A DNA stretch of 64,000 nt, from NCBI GenBank assembly GCA_021397835.1, contig JAJFZO010000889.1:1488001-1552000 (forward strand), written 5' to 3'. The notes under the pieces are model-generated. The model worked only from the letters and a program-made list of their open reading frames with translations, did no database searches and had not been told where the DNA came from. Made by a program: the position numbers and the translations under genes. Every line of letters begins with the position of its first letter. Position 1 is the first letter of the stretch. Shown one piece after another: positions 12,817 to 24,926 of this stretch. The stretch is from Moringa oleifera (Eukaryota; Streptophyta; Magnoliopsida; Brassicales; Moringaceae).

Positions 12817-14295
12817 ATGAGCTATCCCCATAACAGGCCACTCAGAGGACAAGAACAGATGAAGATCTCATATGAGAAAAAGGTGGAGAATTGCTAATTC
12901 TAATTCATCATTTCCCCGGAGATAAGCATCATAACTGATTGATTCTAAATATCAGAGTTCAATACGAGTGAGATAAAGGAATTTCTTGTTCTTCTTCTTG
13001 ATCTTGACTGGATGTTTTTCTCAGGGAAAGCAGATAGCTAATCATTCAGGCACTCAACAAGTCCTTCCTCACTGGCAGGAAAGATCCAGGTTCATATTCT
13101 CTATATGGTGTTATTTCTTCTTTGGAATTTGATTTGTATTAATCATGCCCTTCTCTTCTATCTTATACCACTTATGCTGGGTAATTAGTTCACTCAACAA
13201 AATTATCCTTTTATAAAATATTTACCTTCTATATAAAATTATATTTATCCAGCTAGCCTGTGTTAAATGAAGTAGCAAGCTAGACAATATGTAGGCAATA
13301 AAGAGATACCTTAATGATAATATAATAGTGGCCGGTTTTCTTGATGCAGGAACTTACCTCCAAATGTTCAATGGGTCCAGAAATCGACCTCAGAATACCC
13401 TCATCTCCCATCTCAGGAAGAGTTAGAGGAGGCTATATGCTCACCATTTGAAGTACCAAAACACAAAAATCCATTAACTGGATCAATTCAAGATGACAAT
13501 GCAGGCAGCCATCGAAAGAACACCACCTCATCATATGCTGCTCCTGTGCAGGTTATATCTCGAAACCCCCTAATCAGCTCTCCATTAATTTAATATCAAA
13601 AATTTGCTTATAATGCATCAAACAAGGTTTTACTTTGACAGACTGCCATGGCTCATGGTTTTGGAGCTCAAGTCCAGCCAACTCATGGTAGCAGCCATAC
13701 ACATGAAGCATTGACACAGCCAAGACCTGATTATACTATGATATTCTCGAGTTACCCTATGGTATGCAACCTTTTAACTTTCTTTTTTTCCTTAAGAAAA
13801 AGGCCTCTATTTTGAAGTAGGAGAAAATTAAGATCTATATGTGATGATTAAGATAAATTATCTCAGAAATCAATTTTTAATAACAAGTTCATTCTTTTAA
13901 TTATGGATTCTGGTCTAGTGGGGGATGCAGTACTATCTCATGCTGGAGGCTGCTGAGCTATATCAACTAGGCAACAACACCATGGCTCATTCTGCTCAGA
14001 ACCCATTCATCCCACCACGGCAGTATGCTGCACTAGCTGCTCAGTACCAATTCATGCCAAGAAGGCGGTTTGTTACAATGCAGGTAACCATGTAGTTTTA
14101 ATTCCATAGAAAAAAAAAATATCCTTAATATATTGGTTAATTAATTTAGTTTGCAGTACGTAAAAGAGATTAATTGTGAATTTTATATCGTTCATCTGTC
14201 ATGAACAGGGTAGCTTTGACAACAATGGAGAAGATGATAGAGACTATGACTATCCTCTTCCGGAGCATCTAATCAACATGGATGACTTTAGTTGA
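12817..14295 (+). CDS. Unrecognised tandem-family protein, copy B
   Basis: Six exons with GT-AG borders: 12817-12882, 13025-13089, 13350-13551, 13642-13761, 13919-14083 and 14209-14295, giving 234 residues. The start is MSYPHNRPLRGQEQMK; the leader ATG further upstream is closed by a stop, which decides the start. Segments in order: GKQIANHSGTQQVLPHWQER, NLPPNVQWVQ, an acidic/Pro stretch around EELEEAICSPFEVPKHKNP, SSYAAPVQ, AMAHGFGAQ, WGMQYYLMLEAAELYQLGN, NPFIPPRQYAALAAQYQF, a basic patch MPRRRF, and an acidic tail DDRDYDYPLPEHL. It has no signal peptide or transmembrane helix. The basic patch next to an acidic tail and the Q/P content would suit a nuclear protein, but that is only inference. 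It is nearly identical to copy C, which points to a recent duplication. Confidence 0.6.
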
Positions 14296-14885
14296 ATAGT
14301 AGCAACTTAGCAAGGAAATGATCAATCTTTTTCCTATTTGGATGTTTTTCTCTTGCTAATTAGTATTATTTTTCAGCGTATATTTATCTCCCTGAGCAAG
14401 ATTAATAATTCTTACAATGAAAGATTTTTTCAGTGGTTTCCTATATCACCGCTAATGTTTCTATATTAGGACATTAAAGATATATTGTTATCTAGATGAG
14501 TTAATTATTTAGGGTAAGTCTGAGATCGTTACAACCTTATAATTCAAAAGAATTGATAAAGTTTTATCCCTTGCTTTTTTATATGCTTGACCTTATCATT
14601 GATTAATTAAACTAGTCTTTTGCTTTTCAACTTTTATTTTATAAATGAATTAAGATGCTGCAGACATTTTAATTAGATCCTTGAGATGAATCATATTTAG
14701 ATAGATATGGTACACATCCTATGGAGATTAATTAAACCAATTTTATTTCTCTAATATAAAAAATCTTTTGGCATGTGGAAGGCTTCTGCAGCATTTATTC
14801 TTTGTGTCTTTTTGTTGTTTTAACAAGACCATAGTGCATTTAGATTTTTGCATCAATAACTGTAAGTTCAGCTAATATGTTTCAA
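14296..14885. other. Spacer between copy B and pseudogene D
   Basis: 3' flank of copy B, closely matched by 23,492-24,070 after copy C, so it belongs to the duplicated unit. No coding signal. Confidence 0.6.
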
Positions 14886-15556
14886 TATGAGAATGCAGCC
14901 AGCTGTGGAAAGGACACCAACGCCTCTCCTTATATTGCTCCTGTGCAGGATATATCACAAACCCTTGTCACCTTATACTGATTAACTATTGCTTATAAAT
15001 GCCTGACAGTGTGCTTCTACTTTGACGGGCTGTGTGGCTTAGGTTTAAGGAGCTCCCATGGAGCCAACTCAAGGCTGGGATGCACCAATAGTTCATATAC
15101 ATGAAACATTATCACATTATTCTATGATTTTTCTGAGGAATTACCCTATGGTAGGCAATCGTTTTTCTTTTTTTAAAAAAAAGAAAATTATCTCTTTTGC
15201 AATATGTGAATGTTAAGATTTAAATATGATGATTGAGCTTAATTATCTCAGTAATCATTTTCTAAAAAAACTTTATTCTTTTAATTATGGTTTCTGGTCT
15301 AGTGGGGGACTAAGTACTATCTCATGCGCTCCAAGCGAACTTTATCAACAAGGCAGTAATGTCATAACTTATTCTCAAAACCTTAATATATCAATCAGCT
15401 TAATTGGTAGTAAGCAAAGGAGATTAATTTTGAATTTCATCGTTCACCTTCAATTGACAGGATATCTCTGGCAAGAAAAGTGGAGAAGATGGTCCAAACT
15501 ATGATTGATTATCTCCTTCCGGAGCATCTAGTCAACCTGAATGACTATAGTTGGAT
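14886..15556 (+). pseudogene. Tandem-family pseudogene D
   Basis: Contains the end of the NLPP exon (14,886-14,948, ending TSPYIAPVQ-like; donor mutated from CAG|GT to CAG|GA), an AMAHGFGAQ-exon remnant (about 15,025-15,150), a shortened WGMQYY exon (from about 15,303) and a last exon (from about 15,462) with an in-frame TGA (TATGATTGATTA). The normal stop has also become TGG. The first three exons are absent. Clearly non-functional; the same unit, slightly longer, follows copy C as pseudogene E. Confidence 0.7.
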
Positions 15557-16029
15557 TGTAGCAATTAGTAGAAAAATGGTCAATCTGTTCTCTATTCGGA
15601 TATTTTTTGTGTCCTGTTAATTAGCGACTTATTTTTATCTCCTTGAGAAGGATTAATATTTCTTACAATAGATGATTTTTTAGTGTTTATCATCCTTGCT
15701 GAGGGCACATTATAACTCCTTTTTGTATGGAAGGATAAATTAGAAGTTGTTATATGTCAAAAAATTAAAAAGAAAAGAAACAAGTAACACCAATGCTAGT
15801 TTGAGTACTTTATCATTGATTAATGAAACTATATTTTCTCCCAACTTTGATTTTATATATGAATTAAGCTGTTTAGGTTTTTAGATCCTCAAAATTATTC
15901 ATGCTTACATAGAGATGAACTAAACTAATTTGATTTCATTAATATCTTTTGACATGTGTAAGGCTCCTGCAGCATTTTTTTTTTTTTTTTTGTTTTTAGC
16001 ACGTTTCTTGTTTTAGCTAGATAAGCTAT
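15557..16029. other. Spacer, no gene
   Basis: AT-rich 3' flank of pseudogene D, ending at the copia LTR edge. No coding signal. Confidence 0.5.
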
Positions 16030-16490
16030 TGTTAGAGAAATTGAAGAAAAATGAAGGTTTTGAATGTGAAATCATTGTACTTAAGAAATTTATGCCCCCA
16101 CTATTTTTGCTTCTGTGTAAGACAAATTCATTTAGGATTCAACAAAATCAAATAGAGTTTTTAGAAAAATTAAAAAAAAAACAAAAAGTTCTCTTTATTA
16201 CTAATTTAATTTATAGAAATGGTTTTGGTTTTTAATTTAGAAGAGAAAATCTTTTGTCTCAGTAACCACATACATTTATAATACCTTCATACTTTTTAAA
16301 AGATATCTTTAAAAAGATACTTAAACACCTTTTAATTTAGATAGATAGTACCTTTATCGTTTAGATAAATAATTTTATTAGTTAATTTATTTTTTTAACT
16401 GCAATTAACTGTAATCAAGTGCTCAAGTGCAATCTTTTCTTCATTGATGTATGATATGAAAATAGTTCATCACTAACTATATTTTCAACA
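16030..16490 (-). repeat. 3' LTR of copia relic 2
   Basis: On the minus strand it starts TGTTGAAAAT (16,490) directly after a purine tract AAGTGGAGGAT (16,491-16,501) and ends CTCTAACA (16,030), giving the TG...CA form of a copia LTR of about 461 bp. The short open frame inside (plus strand) is not a gene. Confidence 0.6.
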
Positions 16491-19400
16491 ATCCTCCACT
16501 TAGTGACGTATCAAATTAAAACTAAATAAGACTTATGCATATAGGAGGTGTCTTTCGAGTTAAAGCTACTATTAGTATAAATATTTCAAGATCTTGTTGA
16601 AATCAATGGTTATATAGTCATTTAGGCCATAATTTCTATCTAAGAAGATTATATCATACACATAAACCTTATTACTTTCTTTAATTTAGTTCATCGTGAG
16701 CATTAGCACCATAATAAGGCCTCATACTACCTTATGAATTCATGAACACTTACAAAAGTTCTAATTATCAAACTTTTGACAGAAGCAACATCACTTCTTG
16801 TATTCATATAGGTGAAGATGAAGATATAATTTCAATAATTCAAACACCTATCCTCATTAAGAATAATATATAGATCCTTGTAATTGTTAATTGTCATTAA
16901 TAATTTGTTATTACCTTTCAAACCTTCAAAATAGCTAAGTAAAAAGAAAGGTAAGTTTCCCATTATACGTGACAAATCAGAATGGTTTTAGACCCATTGT
17001 ATTCGTGGTACTATTTATCATATCTCCCGAGAATCCCCTTGTTAATGAGTCAACTAACTTCTTATTGGACCTAGACCATTGTAATTATACCATCAAAAAT
17101 CAGTTGTCTAACATATTCATGTATCAAGGTAATATGTCAAGATTTATTGTTATAAATTTTATTAAATGTCATAAACATTGTTGATGAACTGTCAACTTGC
17201 AAAGAAATAGCTGGCATTGGTTATGGCTATAACTTTATATCAAATAATAAGTTTATTAGAGTTTCTTAGCCATTATGCCATTTTGCCTCCGAATGCTAAT
17301 GCAATAAACTCGAAGTGCATAATGGAATGAGTTATACACGTCTATTTCTTGGAATTCCATGGCTCTTCCTCCTAAGGAAAAAATCAAACTAGACGTTGAT
17401 TTATTATCAATGATACTAGTAATCCAACCTAAGAAAACAAGTTATAAAATAAGACAAAAGACTTTGTCTATTTAAGATACCCGAGAACTCTTTCAATAGC
17501 TCTCCAATATTCAATACTAGGAGTATTAGTAAATCTAGAAAGTTTGCAAATTGTAAAAATAATATCACGTCTAACATAATGAATGGCATGCATTAGATGA
17601 TCAATAGCATTTGTATAGTGTAATGACTAATAGACCTTTTCAAATTTCTGTCAATTTTTTGGAAATACCAAAAGGGTTATAAACGTATTTAATTCTTAAT
17701 TAAGTGATAAAACTTGAAAAGGAATTTATCTATATAATGGGACTAACAAAAAGCAAAACCTCTACTATGTTTCTTAACTTTGATTCCTAAGATAGTATCA
17801 ACTTCTCCTAAATCTTTCATTTTAAATTGACAAGTCAAAAACTTTTTAGTATCATTCTCTTCTTGTATATTAGTTCCTATGATTAGCATGTCATCAATAT
17901 AGAAATATTATTGCACTACAGTGCTTAATGAATTTAGAATAAATATATTTGTATGCTTCATTGTGACTAAAGCTATGTGATGGAATTACACTACCAAATT
18001 TTTCATTCCACTGTTTAGAAGCTTATTTTGATCCATATAAATATTTTACCAATTCGTAAACTTTATTTTCATTTTCATGTAAACCTCTTCATTTAATTTA
18101 CCATTTAAATGTTGTTTTGGTATCCATTTGGTGAACATGCAAGTCATATATTGATACTAAAGCAAATAACACTTTAATTAAAGTAATTCCCATTATAGGA
18201 TCAAAGGTATCAAAATAATCAATACTATTCATTTTCTTTAAAAATCTTTGCTACAAATCTTTCTTTAAAAGTTTATAGAGAACCTTTAGTATTGAATTTT
18301 CTTCTAAATGCCCATTTACATATAATGGGATTGAAACCATAAGGTAAGTCAACTAATGTCCATGTTTTTTTTGTTAAAAGAGAATCGATTTCATCATTTT
18401 ATAACTTGTTTCCAAAAGTTGAAATCTCTTGAAGTCATTGCCTCACAATGTGTTTTGGATCTTCTTCCAAATTTAAAACAATAAGTATCTTATTTAACAC
18501 TATATCTCTACTTCTTTCAACTAAAAATAATCTTGTGGATTGTGAAGAAATAAAATTAGGTCCTATAATCTTCTCATTTCATGCTCTTTAACTTCTCTTA
18601 GCCTCACTAAAAGGTTCTATTATTTTCCTTTTATTAACTGAATTGAAGTAGAAGAATTATAATATTAATGTGTTGCCTTTTCTAGAATTTCTCTACTTAC
18701 TGGGAGTTCATTTTTCGAATCTTTATGAAAACTAGTTCAAAAAAATTCAACATTTTGAGACCCTATACTATTATTTAAGTCTAAATCCCATAATCTATAT
18801 GCTTTAGAATTTTCAGCATATTTTGCAAAGATACTTTAATTTTAAGAGCTCTTCGTTCTAATTTGGTTTTTTTAGGATCCAAAACTCTATAACAGGCTAT
18901 ACAACCCCATAACCTTAAATAGTTTTAGTTAGGCTCCTTTCCTTTCCATGCTTCATATGGAGATGTCTTTGTTTTCTTTGATGTCATTCTATTGTGCATA
19001 TGACGAGGTGTTAACAAGGCTTCTGTATGCGTAAGCATAACATTAATCATATCTACTAACATTTTTTTTTTTAGCCAAACCATTTTGTTGTGGATTGTAT
19101 ATGGCACTTTTTTGATGAATCACACCACTTTCTTCATAAAATTAGAAAGTGCAATTGAAAAATGTTTACCACCCCTATCATTTTTTAAGTTTTTAATTTT
19201 CTTTTTCAATTGATTTTTAACGAAGACTTTCTAATATTTAAAAGTTTTAAATGCTTGATCTTTTATTCTTATTAAGCACACATGAGTGAATCTAAAATGA
19301 TCATCTATAGATATAATAAAGTACCTATTTCCTCCTCTAGTCAAATAACCATGTTCACAAATATCAGAACGCACCAATTCAAGCAATTCACTTGTCTTTT

Positions 19401-20250
19401 CATTCTTTAAAAAAGGTTTCTTAGTCATTTTTGCATGCAAATTTCATAATTTTTTTGATTTTCATGGCACATGAGATTAAACCATGCTTAGACATAAATT
19501 TAATTTATTTGAAATTAATATGTGATAAATGATCATCCCATAAATTAAAAGGAGATTCAAGCATATAAGTAGAAACATCAGCTTTATTAATACTCAATTT
19601 TAACATGCCATCACATGAATATCCTTGTCTTGCAAACACACCATTCTTTGACAATATAAGCTTTTCTGCCTTCAACACGACCTTTAAGCCTTTCTTGCAT
19701 AACAAATTTACAGAAATCGTATTTTTTTCTCATATTGGGAACATGAAATACAGTCTTTAAAATTAGCTTCTTGCGAGAGTTAAATTACAGTTGGATGGTA
19801 CCTTTTCCAAGGACTTTTGTAGTGTCACAATTCCCCATAAGGACTTTTTTATCCTTTCCAATCTCTTCATAATTTTTTAACATACTTCTGTTATTGTTGA
19901 TATGGAAAACAACACCAAAATCATACCACCAATTAACAAACTTGTCAATTGTTGTTATATTATATTCTGTTATCATAGGGATAATAAGACTAGCAACCAT
20001 GGCAATGATATCAGAGGTTAGTAGGTGTTCAACTGTATTTATCTTCTTTTAATTAACCAACATTTGCCTTTGTTATAAGCTTCTTATAGAATCCGCACTC
20101 ATTTTTGAAATATCCATTCTTTCCATAGAAATAACAAGAATTTTTATTTTTTTTGCAAATATCAATCGAAGTCTCAGCATTTTTTTTTTCAAAATTATTT
20201 CTATCTTACTTAGTGCTAGCCTCAATGTAGTTCACATTCGAATTAGAATT
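16030..20250 (-). mobile_element. Decayed Ty1-copia retrotransposon, relic 2
   Basis: Minus-strand copia coding sequence with many stops. From 5' to 3': a zinc-knuckle remnant (CYFYGKNGYFKNEC-like, about 20,090-20,150), pre-integrase (19,500-19,705), integrase with LELVRSDICEHG and TRGGNRYFIISIDDHFRFT (19,231-19,440), the PYTIHNKM region replacing PQQNG (about 19,090), NRMTSKKTKTSPYEAWKGKEPN (18,925-19,000), RT (about 17,700-18,400), an ERVLGYLK/CKLSRFTNTPS region (about 17,480-17,600) and RNase H with CITHSIMHFEFIAL-like residues (about 17,170-17,380). A 3' LTR is retained at 16,030-16,490. No matching 5' LTR was found near 20.3-20.6 kb, so the 5' end is lost. It sits between the B/D and C/E duplicated units. 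Confidence 0.8.
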
Positions 20251-22007
20251 TAAAGCAAACATTTTCTTGGGAATGAAAGGAAATGATAGAAAAACATGAT
20301 TATGAAAACTTTTTTTATGATTTTACTTCTCAAAATGATTAAAAGTTAATATCTTTTCGATATTTATTTGACACTTATGTTCTTTTGAGTTTATTGATTT
20401 CGTACACTTTAAATATTTTAGAAAATAAACAATAAATTAGAGTATTATTTAGTAATAGATTTTGGTTATTAAAATAGTTTTTATGAATTTTTATTATGTT
20501 AGTTTACTTAAACAATTATCTTTTGATTTTTTTTTAAATTGTACAAGATTTTATTTCAATTTAAGGATTTCATTTAAATTTTTGGAATTACGATTACAAA
20601 ACTTCACAAAAAGTTAAAAAAATTCACAAGGAAAAACATAATTGGTTTATAATGTGAAAAAAATTAAAATATAAAAAAAAATCATTATAAACATCCAACT
20701 ACGTTAACTTCTTTAAATTGCGACTAAAACAAGCAGGCCTTAGGTGAATTTACTATAACGAGTGTCATTTCTACCATATTGAGTTGGATCGGAGCAATTT
20801 AACATGTCATGGCTTATAAGTTATAACACCATTATGTTAGTTTTTGAATTGTTGAAAAGTCAACTATAATTTATTCATAAATGGCAATGTGTCATGATTT
20901 CTTACCATAAGGTAAAATGTAACCCCCCTAGCTAATTTATGATTCAAAACCATATGTGGACCGACCATCATAGATGATGACTAAAGGGATAGAGTCTCCT
21001 TCATCAAGTGGACCTCTTCAGTCTCGATTCACCACCATTAGAGAAAAAGAGGTAAAATTCTCTTCTTCTGCAACTCTTTTCATCAATTTGTTCCAAATTT
21101 ATTGTAATAATTTTGAATTTCATGCCCAAATAAGTTCCAATTTATTTATTACTTGGTTTTTTTTGTGTATGATATTGAGCTAAGAGATTGATCGATTTGT
21201 GACTGTCTTGGTAGCAAATTCGTTTGTTTCTTCAGCTTCTTATTTTGCTAGTTAAAGTTATTCTTTAATTTCTTCAGATGATCTTGTTTATTAGACTCAA
21301 TTTCGTAATTTTGAGGATTGATCTCTTATTTCGTTCATTGTTTGGTAGAGATGAAAAAGTTATTCTACTCTTTGATACTGGAAGGCTTTAGGCAATAAAA
21401 TTGGTCTCTCTTTACCATTAATTAATCCATTGTGCTATATATGTAATCTTTCCCATGAAATCATGATTTCGATTCTGATTATAAGTACCCTTCTAGAGAA
21501 GAAAATGAATTGTAATTTCTCCCTATCTCACTCTCTTTGCAAAAGAGATTCATGCCTTCACATGAGAGCTAATGCATCAATTGAGAAAAATCATTGATGC
21601 ATTAGCTAGTATAAAGGGTAGTCTAATACGCTAAATTTTAGACATGATCATATTGTATATTGTTGCTTTCAACTATATACACAAATAATTATACAAAGCA
21701 TAAAATTGATTATTGTAGGATTACACTTTACTAGCCGTTAATACCGTTGGGATTAGTTGACCGGTAAGGTGCTTGTTTAGTATGAACATTAATACAGCAG
21801 GGCATTCTTAATCAATTCTTGATCTATTGTTGCTAGACTGATTAAAACTTTGGGTTCAGTAGTACTTACATGGCTAGATGCTTACATTAGTAGATATAAG
21901 AAAGTCCATAGCAGTATGTGCAATTACCAATTCTTCTTGTTGGCTTCACATATTCTTATCTCCATTGCTTTCACAGTTCGAAGCTTAGCTTTCTGTGCAC
22001 TTGAAAG
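20251..22007 (+). promoter_or_regulatory. Promoter, leader exon and leader intron of copy C
   Basis: From ~20,580 this is colinear with the copy B flank. The leader exon (donor at 21,052) carries an upstream ORF starting ATGATGACTAAAGGG at 20,974. Spliced to the strong acceptor CTTTCACAG (about 21,976) it would stop after ...EKE-FEA, giving a uORF of about 29 codons. A weaker acceptor CTTGAAAG directly before the ATG at 22,008 would instead fuse it in frame to the protein, which cannot be excluded. Confidence 0.4.
21567..21607. repeat. Perfect 15-bp inverted repeat in copy C leader intron
   Basis: AGCTAATGCATCAAT, an 11-base loop, then ATTGATGCATTAGCT. Also present with one mismatch in copy B. 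It is too short for a typical plant miRNA precursor; it may be a small transposon footprint or a cruciform-prone site. Confidence 0.65.
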
Positions 22008-23491
22008 ATGAGCTATCCCCATAACAGGCCTCTCAAAGGGCAAGAACTGATGAAGATCTCCTATGAGAAAAAGGTATAGACTTGCTAATTCTAATTCATC
22101 ATTCCCACATAGATGAGCATCATAAACTGATTGATTCTAAATATCAGAGTTCAATACCAGTGAGATAAAGGAATTTCTTGTTCTTCTTGATCTTGATCTG
22201 GATGATTCTCAGGGAAAGCAGATAGCTAATCATTCAGGCACTCAACAAGTCCTTCCTCACTGGCAGGAAAGATCCAGGTTCATATTCTCTATATGGTGTT
22301 ATTTCTTCCTTGGAAATTTATTTATATTAATCATGCCCGTCTCCTCTATCTTATACTGCTTATACTGGGTAATTAGTTCACTAAACAAAATTATCCTTTT
22401 ATAAATATTTTTTTTCTTTATAGAATTATATTTATCCGGCTAGCCTGTGTTAAATGAAGTAGCAAGCTAGACGATATGTAGGCATGCAATAAAGAAATAT
22501 CTTGATAATAATATAATAGTGGCCGATTTTCTGGATGCAGGAACTTACCTCCAAATGTTCAGTGGGTCCAGATATCGACCTCAGAATACCCTAGTCTCCC
22601 ATTGCAGGAGGAGTTAGAGGAGGCTCTATGCCCACCATTTGAACTACCAAAACACAAAAATCCATCTACTGGCTCAAGTCAAGATGACAATGCGGGCAGC
22701 CATGGAAAGAACACCTACACCTCACCATATGCTGCTCCTGTGCAGGTTATATCTCAAGACTCTCTAATCAGCTCTCCTCTAATTTAATACCAAAAATTTG
22801 CTTATAATGCATCAAACAAGGTTTTACTTTGACAGACGGCCATGGCTCATGGTTTTGGAGCTCAGGTCGAGCCAACTCATGATAGCAGTTATACACATGA
22901 AGCATTAACACAGCCAACACTGGATTATAATAGGATATTCCCACATTACCCTATGGTATGCAACCTTTTTACTTTCTTTTTTCCTTAAAAAAGTCTCTAT
23001 TTTGAAGTAGGAGAAAATTAAGATCTAAATGTGATGATTAAGGTAAATTATCGGAGAAATCAATCTTTTATCATAAGTTCATTCTTTTAATTATGGGTTC
23101 TGGTCTAGTGGGGGATGCAGTACTATCTCATGCTCGAGGCTGCTGAGCTATATCAACTAGGCAACAACACCATGACTCATTCTGCTCAAAACCCATTCAT
23201 CCCACCATGGCAGTGTGCTGCGCCAGCTGCTCAGTACCAATTCATGCCAAGAAGGCGGTTTGTTACAATGCAGGTAACCATGTAGTTTTAATTTCATAGA
23301 ATAACCAAAAAATAAAATCCTAAATATATTAATTAATTAATTTAGTTGGCAGCAAGTAAAAGAGATTAATAATGAATTTTATATCGTTCATCTTGCATCA
23401 ACAGGATAGCTTTGACAACAATGGAGAAGATGATAGAGACTATGACTATCCCCTTCCGGAGCATCTAATCAACATGGATGACTTTAGTTGA
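22008..23491 (+). CDS. Unrecognised tandem-family protein, copy C
   Basis: Six exons: 22008-22073, 22213-22277, 22541-22745, 22836-22955, 23109-23273 and 23405-23491, giving 235 residues, one more than copy B (extra codon near KNTYTSPYAAP). All splice borders are GT-AG. Order of segments is as in copy B: MSYPHNRPLKGQ, GKQIANHSGTQQ, NLPPNVQWVQIST, EELEEALCPPFELPKHKNP, AMAHGFGAQVEPTHD, WGMQYYLMLEAAELYQLGN, MPRRRF, and an acidic end DDRDYDYPLPEHLINMDDFS. Differences from B are scattered substitutions that keep the frame, including in exon 5 (PPWQCAAPAAQ versus PPRQYAALAAQ), so at least the frame has been maintained since duplication. The start codons of B and C are 9,191 bp apart. Function unknown. 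Confidence 0.6.
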
Positions 23492-24313
23492 ATAGTAGCA
23501 ACTTAGCAGGGAAATGATCAATCTTTTTTCTATTTGGATGTTTTTCTCTTGTTAGTTAGTATTATTTTTCAGCGTATATTTATCTCCCTGAGCAAGATTA
23601 ATAATTCTTACAATGAAAGATTTTTTCAATGGTTTCCTATATCACCGCTAATGTTTCTATATTAGGGCATTAAAGATATATTGTTATCTAGATGAGTTAA
23701 TTATTTAGGGTAAGTCTGAGATCGTTATAACCTTATAATTCAAAAGAATTGATAAAGTTTTATCCCTTGCTTTTTTATATGCTTGACCTTATCATTGATT
23801 AATTAAACTAGTCTTTTGCTTTTCAACTTTTATTCTATAAATGAATTAAGATGCTTCAGACATTTTAATTAGATCCTTGAGATGAATCATATTTAGATAG
23901 ATATGGTACATCCTATGGAGATTAATTAAACCAATTTTATTTCATTAATATATAACATATTTTGGCATGTGTAAGGCTTCTGCAGTATTTCTTCTTTGTG
24001 TTTTTTTGTTGTTTTAACAAGGCCATAGTGCTTATAGATTCTTGCATCAACAATTATAAGCTCAACTAATAGGTTTCAACTGCTTCCCAGTGGCATGGAA
24101 ATATGCCAAGACTTCAAAGAAGTCAGAATGAACTTTGCTAGGTAAAGGACAGAAAAGATGCTTATTGAAACCTAAAACCAAAAACACATAAACCCTGGTT
24201 GTTATACTCAATATGGAGCATATTGAAGCCTTACTCTCTCTTCACAAAATAAAAATTTTCTTCAAATAAAGAAATACCTTAATGATAATATAATTGTGGA
24301 TTTCTTGATGCAG
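23492..24313. other. Spacer between copy C and pseudogene E
   Basis: Matches 14,296-14,885 after copy B up to about 24,070, then continues with ~240 bp (including an AATAATATAATTGTGG-like run that resembles the intron before the NLPP exon) that was deleted from the D unit. No gene. Confidence 0.55.
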
Positions 24314-24926
24314 GAACTTACCTTCGAATGTTCAGTGGGCAGACAAATCGACCTTAGAATATGCCCTAATCTCCCATCGGGGGAGGAGTTAGATGAGGCA
24401 CTGTGCTCATCATTTGAAGTAACAAAACTCACATCCAGAAACTGCATCAGTTCGATATGAGAATGCAGCCAGCTGTGGAAAGGACACCAACGCCTCACCT
24501 TATATTGCTCCTGTGCAGGGGATATCACAAACCCTTGTCACCTTATACCGATTAACTATTACTTGTAATGCCTCACACTATGCTTCTATTTTGACAGGCT
24601 CCGATGGCTTAGAGTTAAGGAGCTCCCGCAGAGCCAACTCAGGGTTGGGATGCACCAATCATTTATATACATGAAACATTATCACATTATTCTATGATTT
24701 TCTCGAGGAATTACCCTATGGTGGGCAATCATTTTTCCTTTTTTGGGAAAAAGAAAATTATCTCTTTTGCAATATATGAATATTAAGATTTAAATATGAT
24801 GATTAAGCTTAATTATCTCAGCAATCATTTTCTAAAAAAAGTTCATTCTTTTAATTATGGTTTCTGGTCTAGTGGGGTCTAGTTACTATCTCACCCTCGA
24901 AGCCAACTTTATCAACAAGGTATTAA
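24314..24926 (+). pseudogene. Tandem-family pseudogene E, cut by a retrotransposon
   Basis: An NLPP-type exon (24,314-24,518) has two extra bases (GAATATGCCC against GAATACCC), causing a frameshift to an early TAG, and its donor is CAG|GG. An AMAHGFGAQ-type exon remnant follows (about 24,598-24,720), then a WGMQYY-type exon from about 24,876 that is interrupted at 24,927 by a TGTTG LTR end. The remaining exons are not found on the far side of the retrotransposon cluster. It is the counterpart of pseudogene D, and several of its lesions are its own. Confidence 0.7.
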
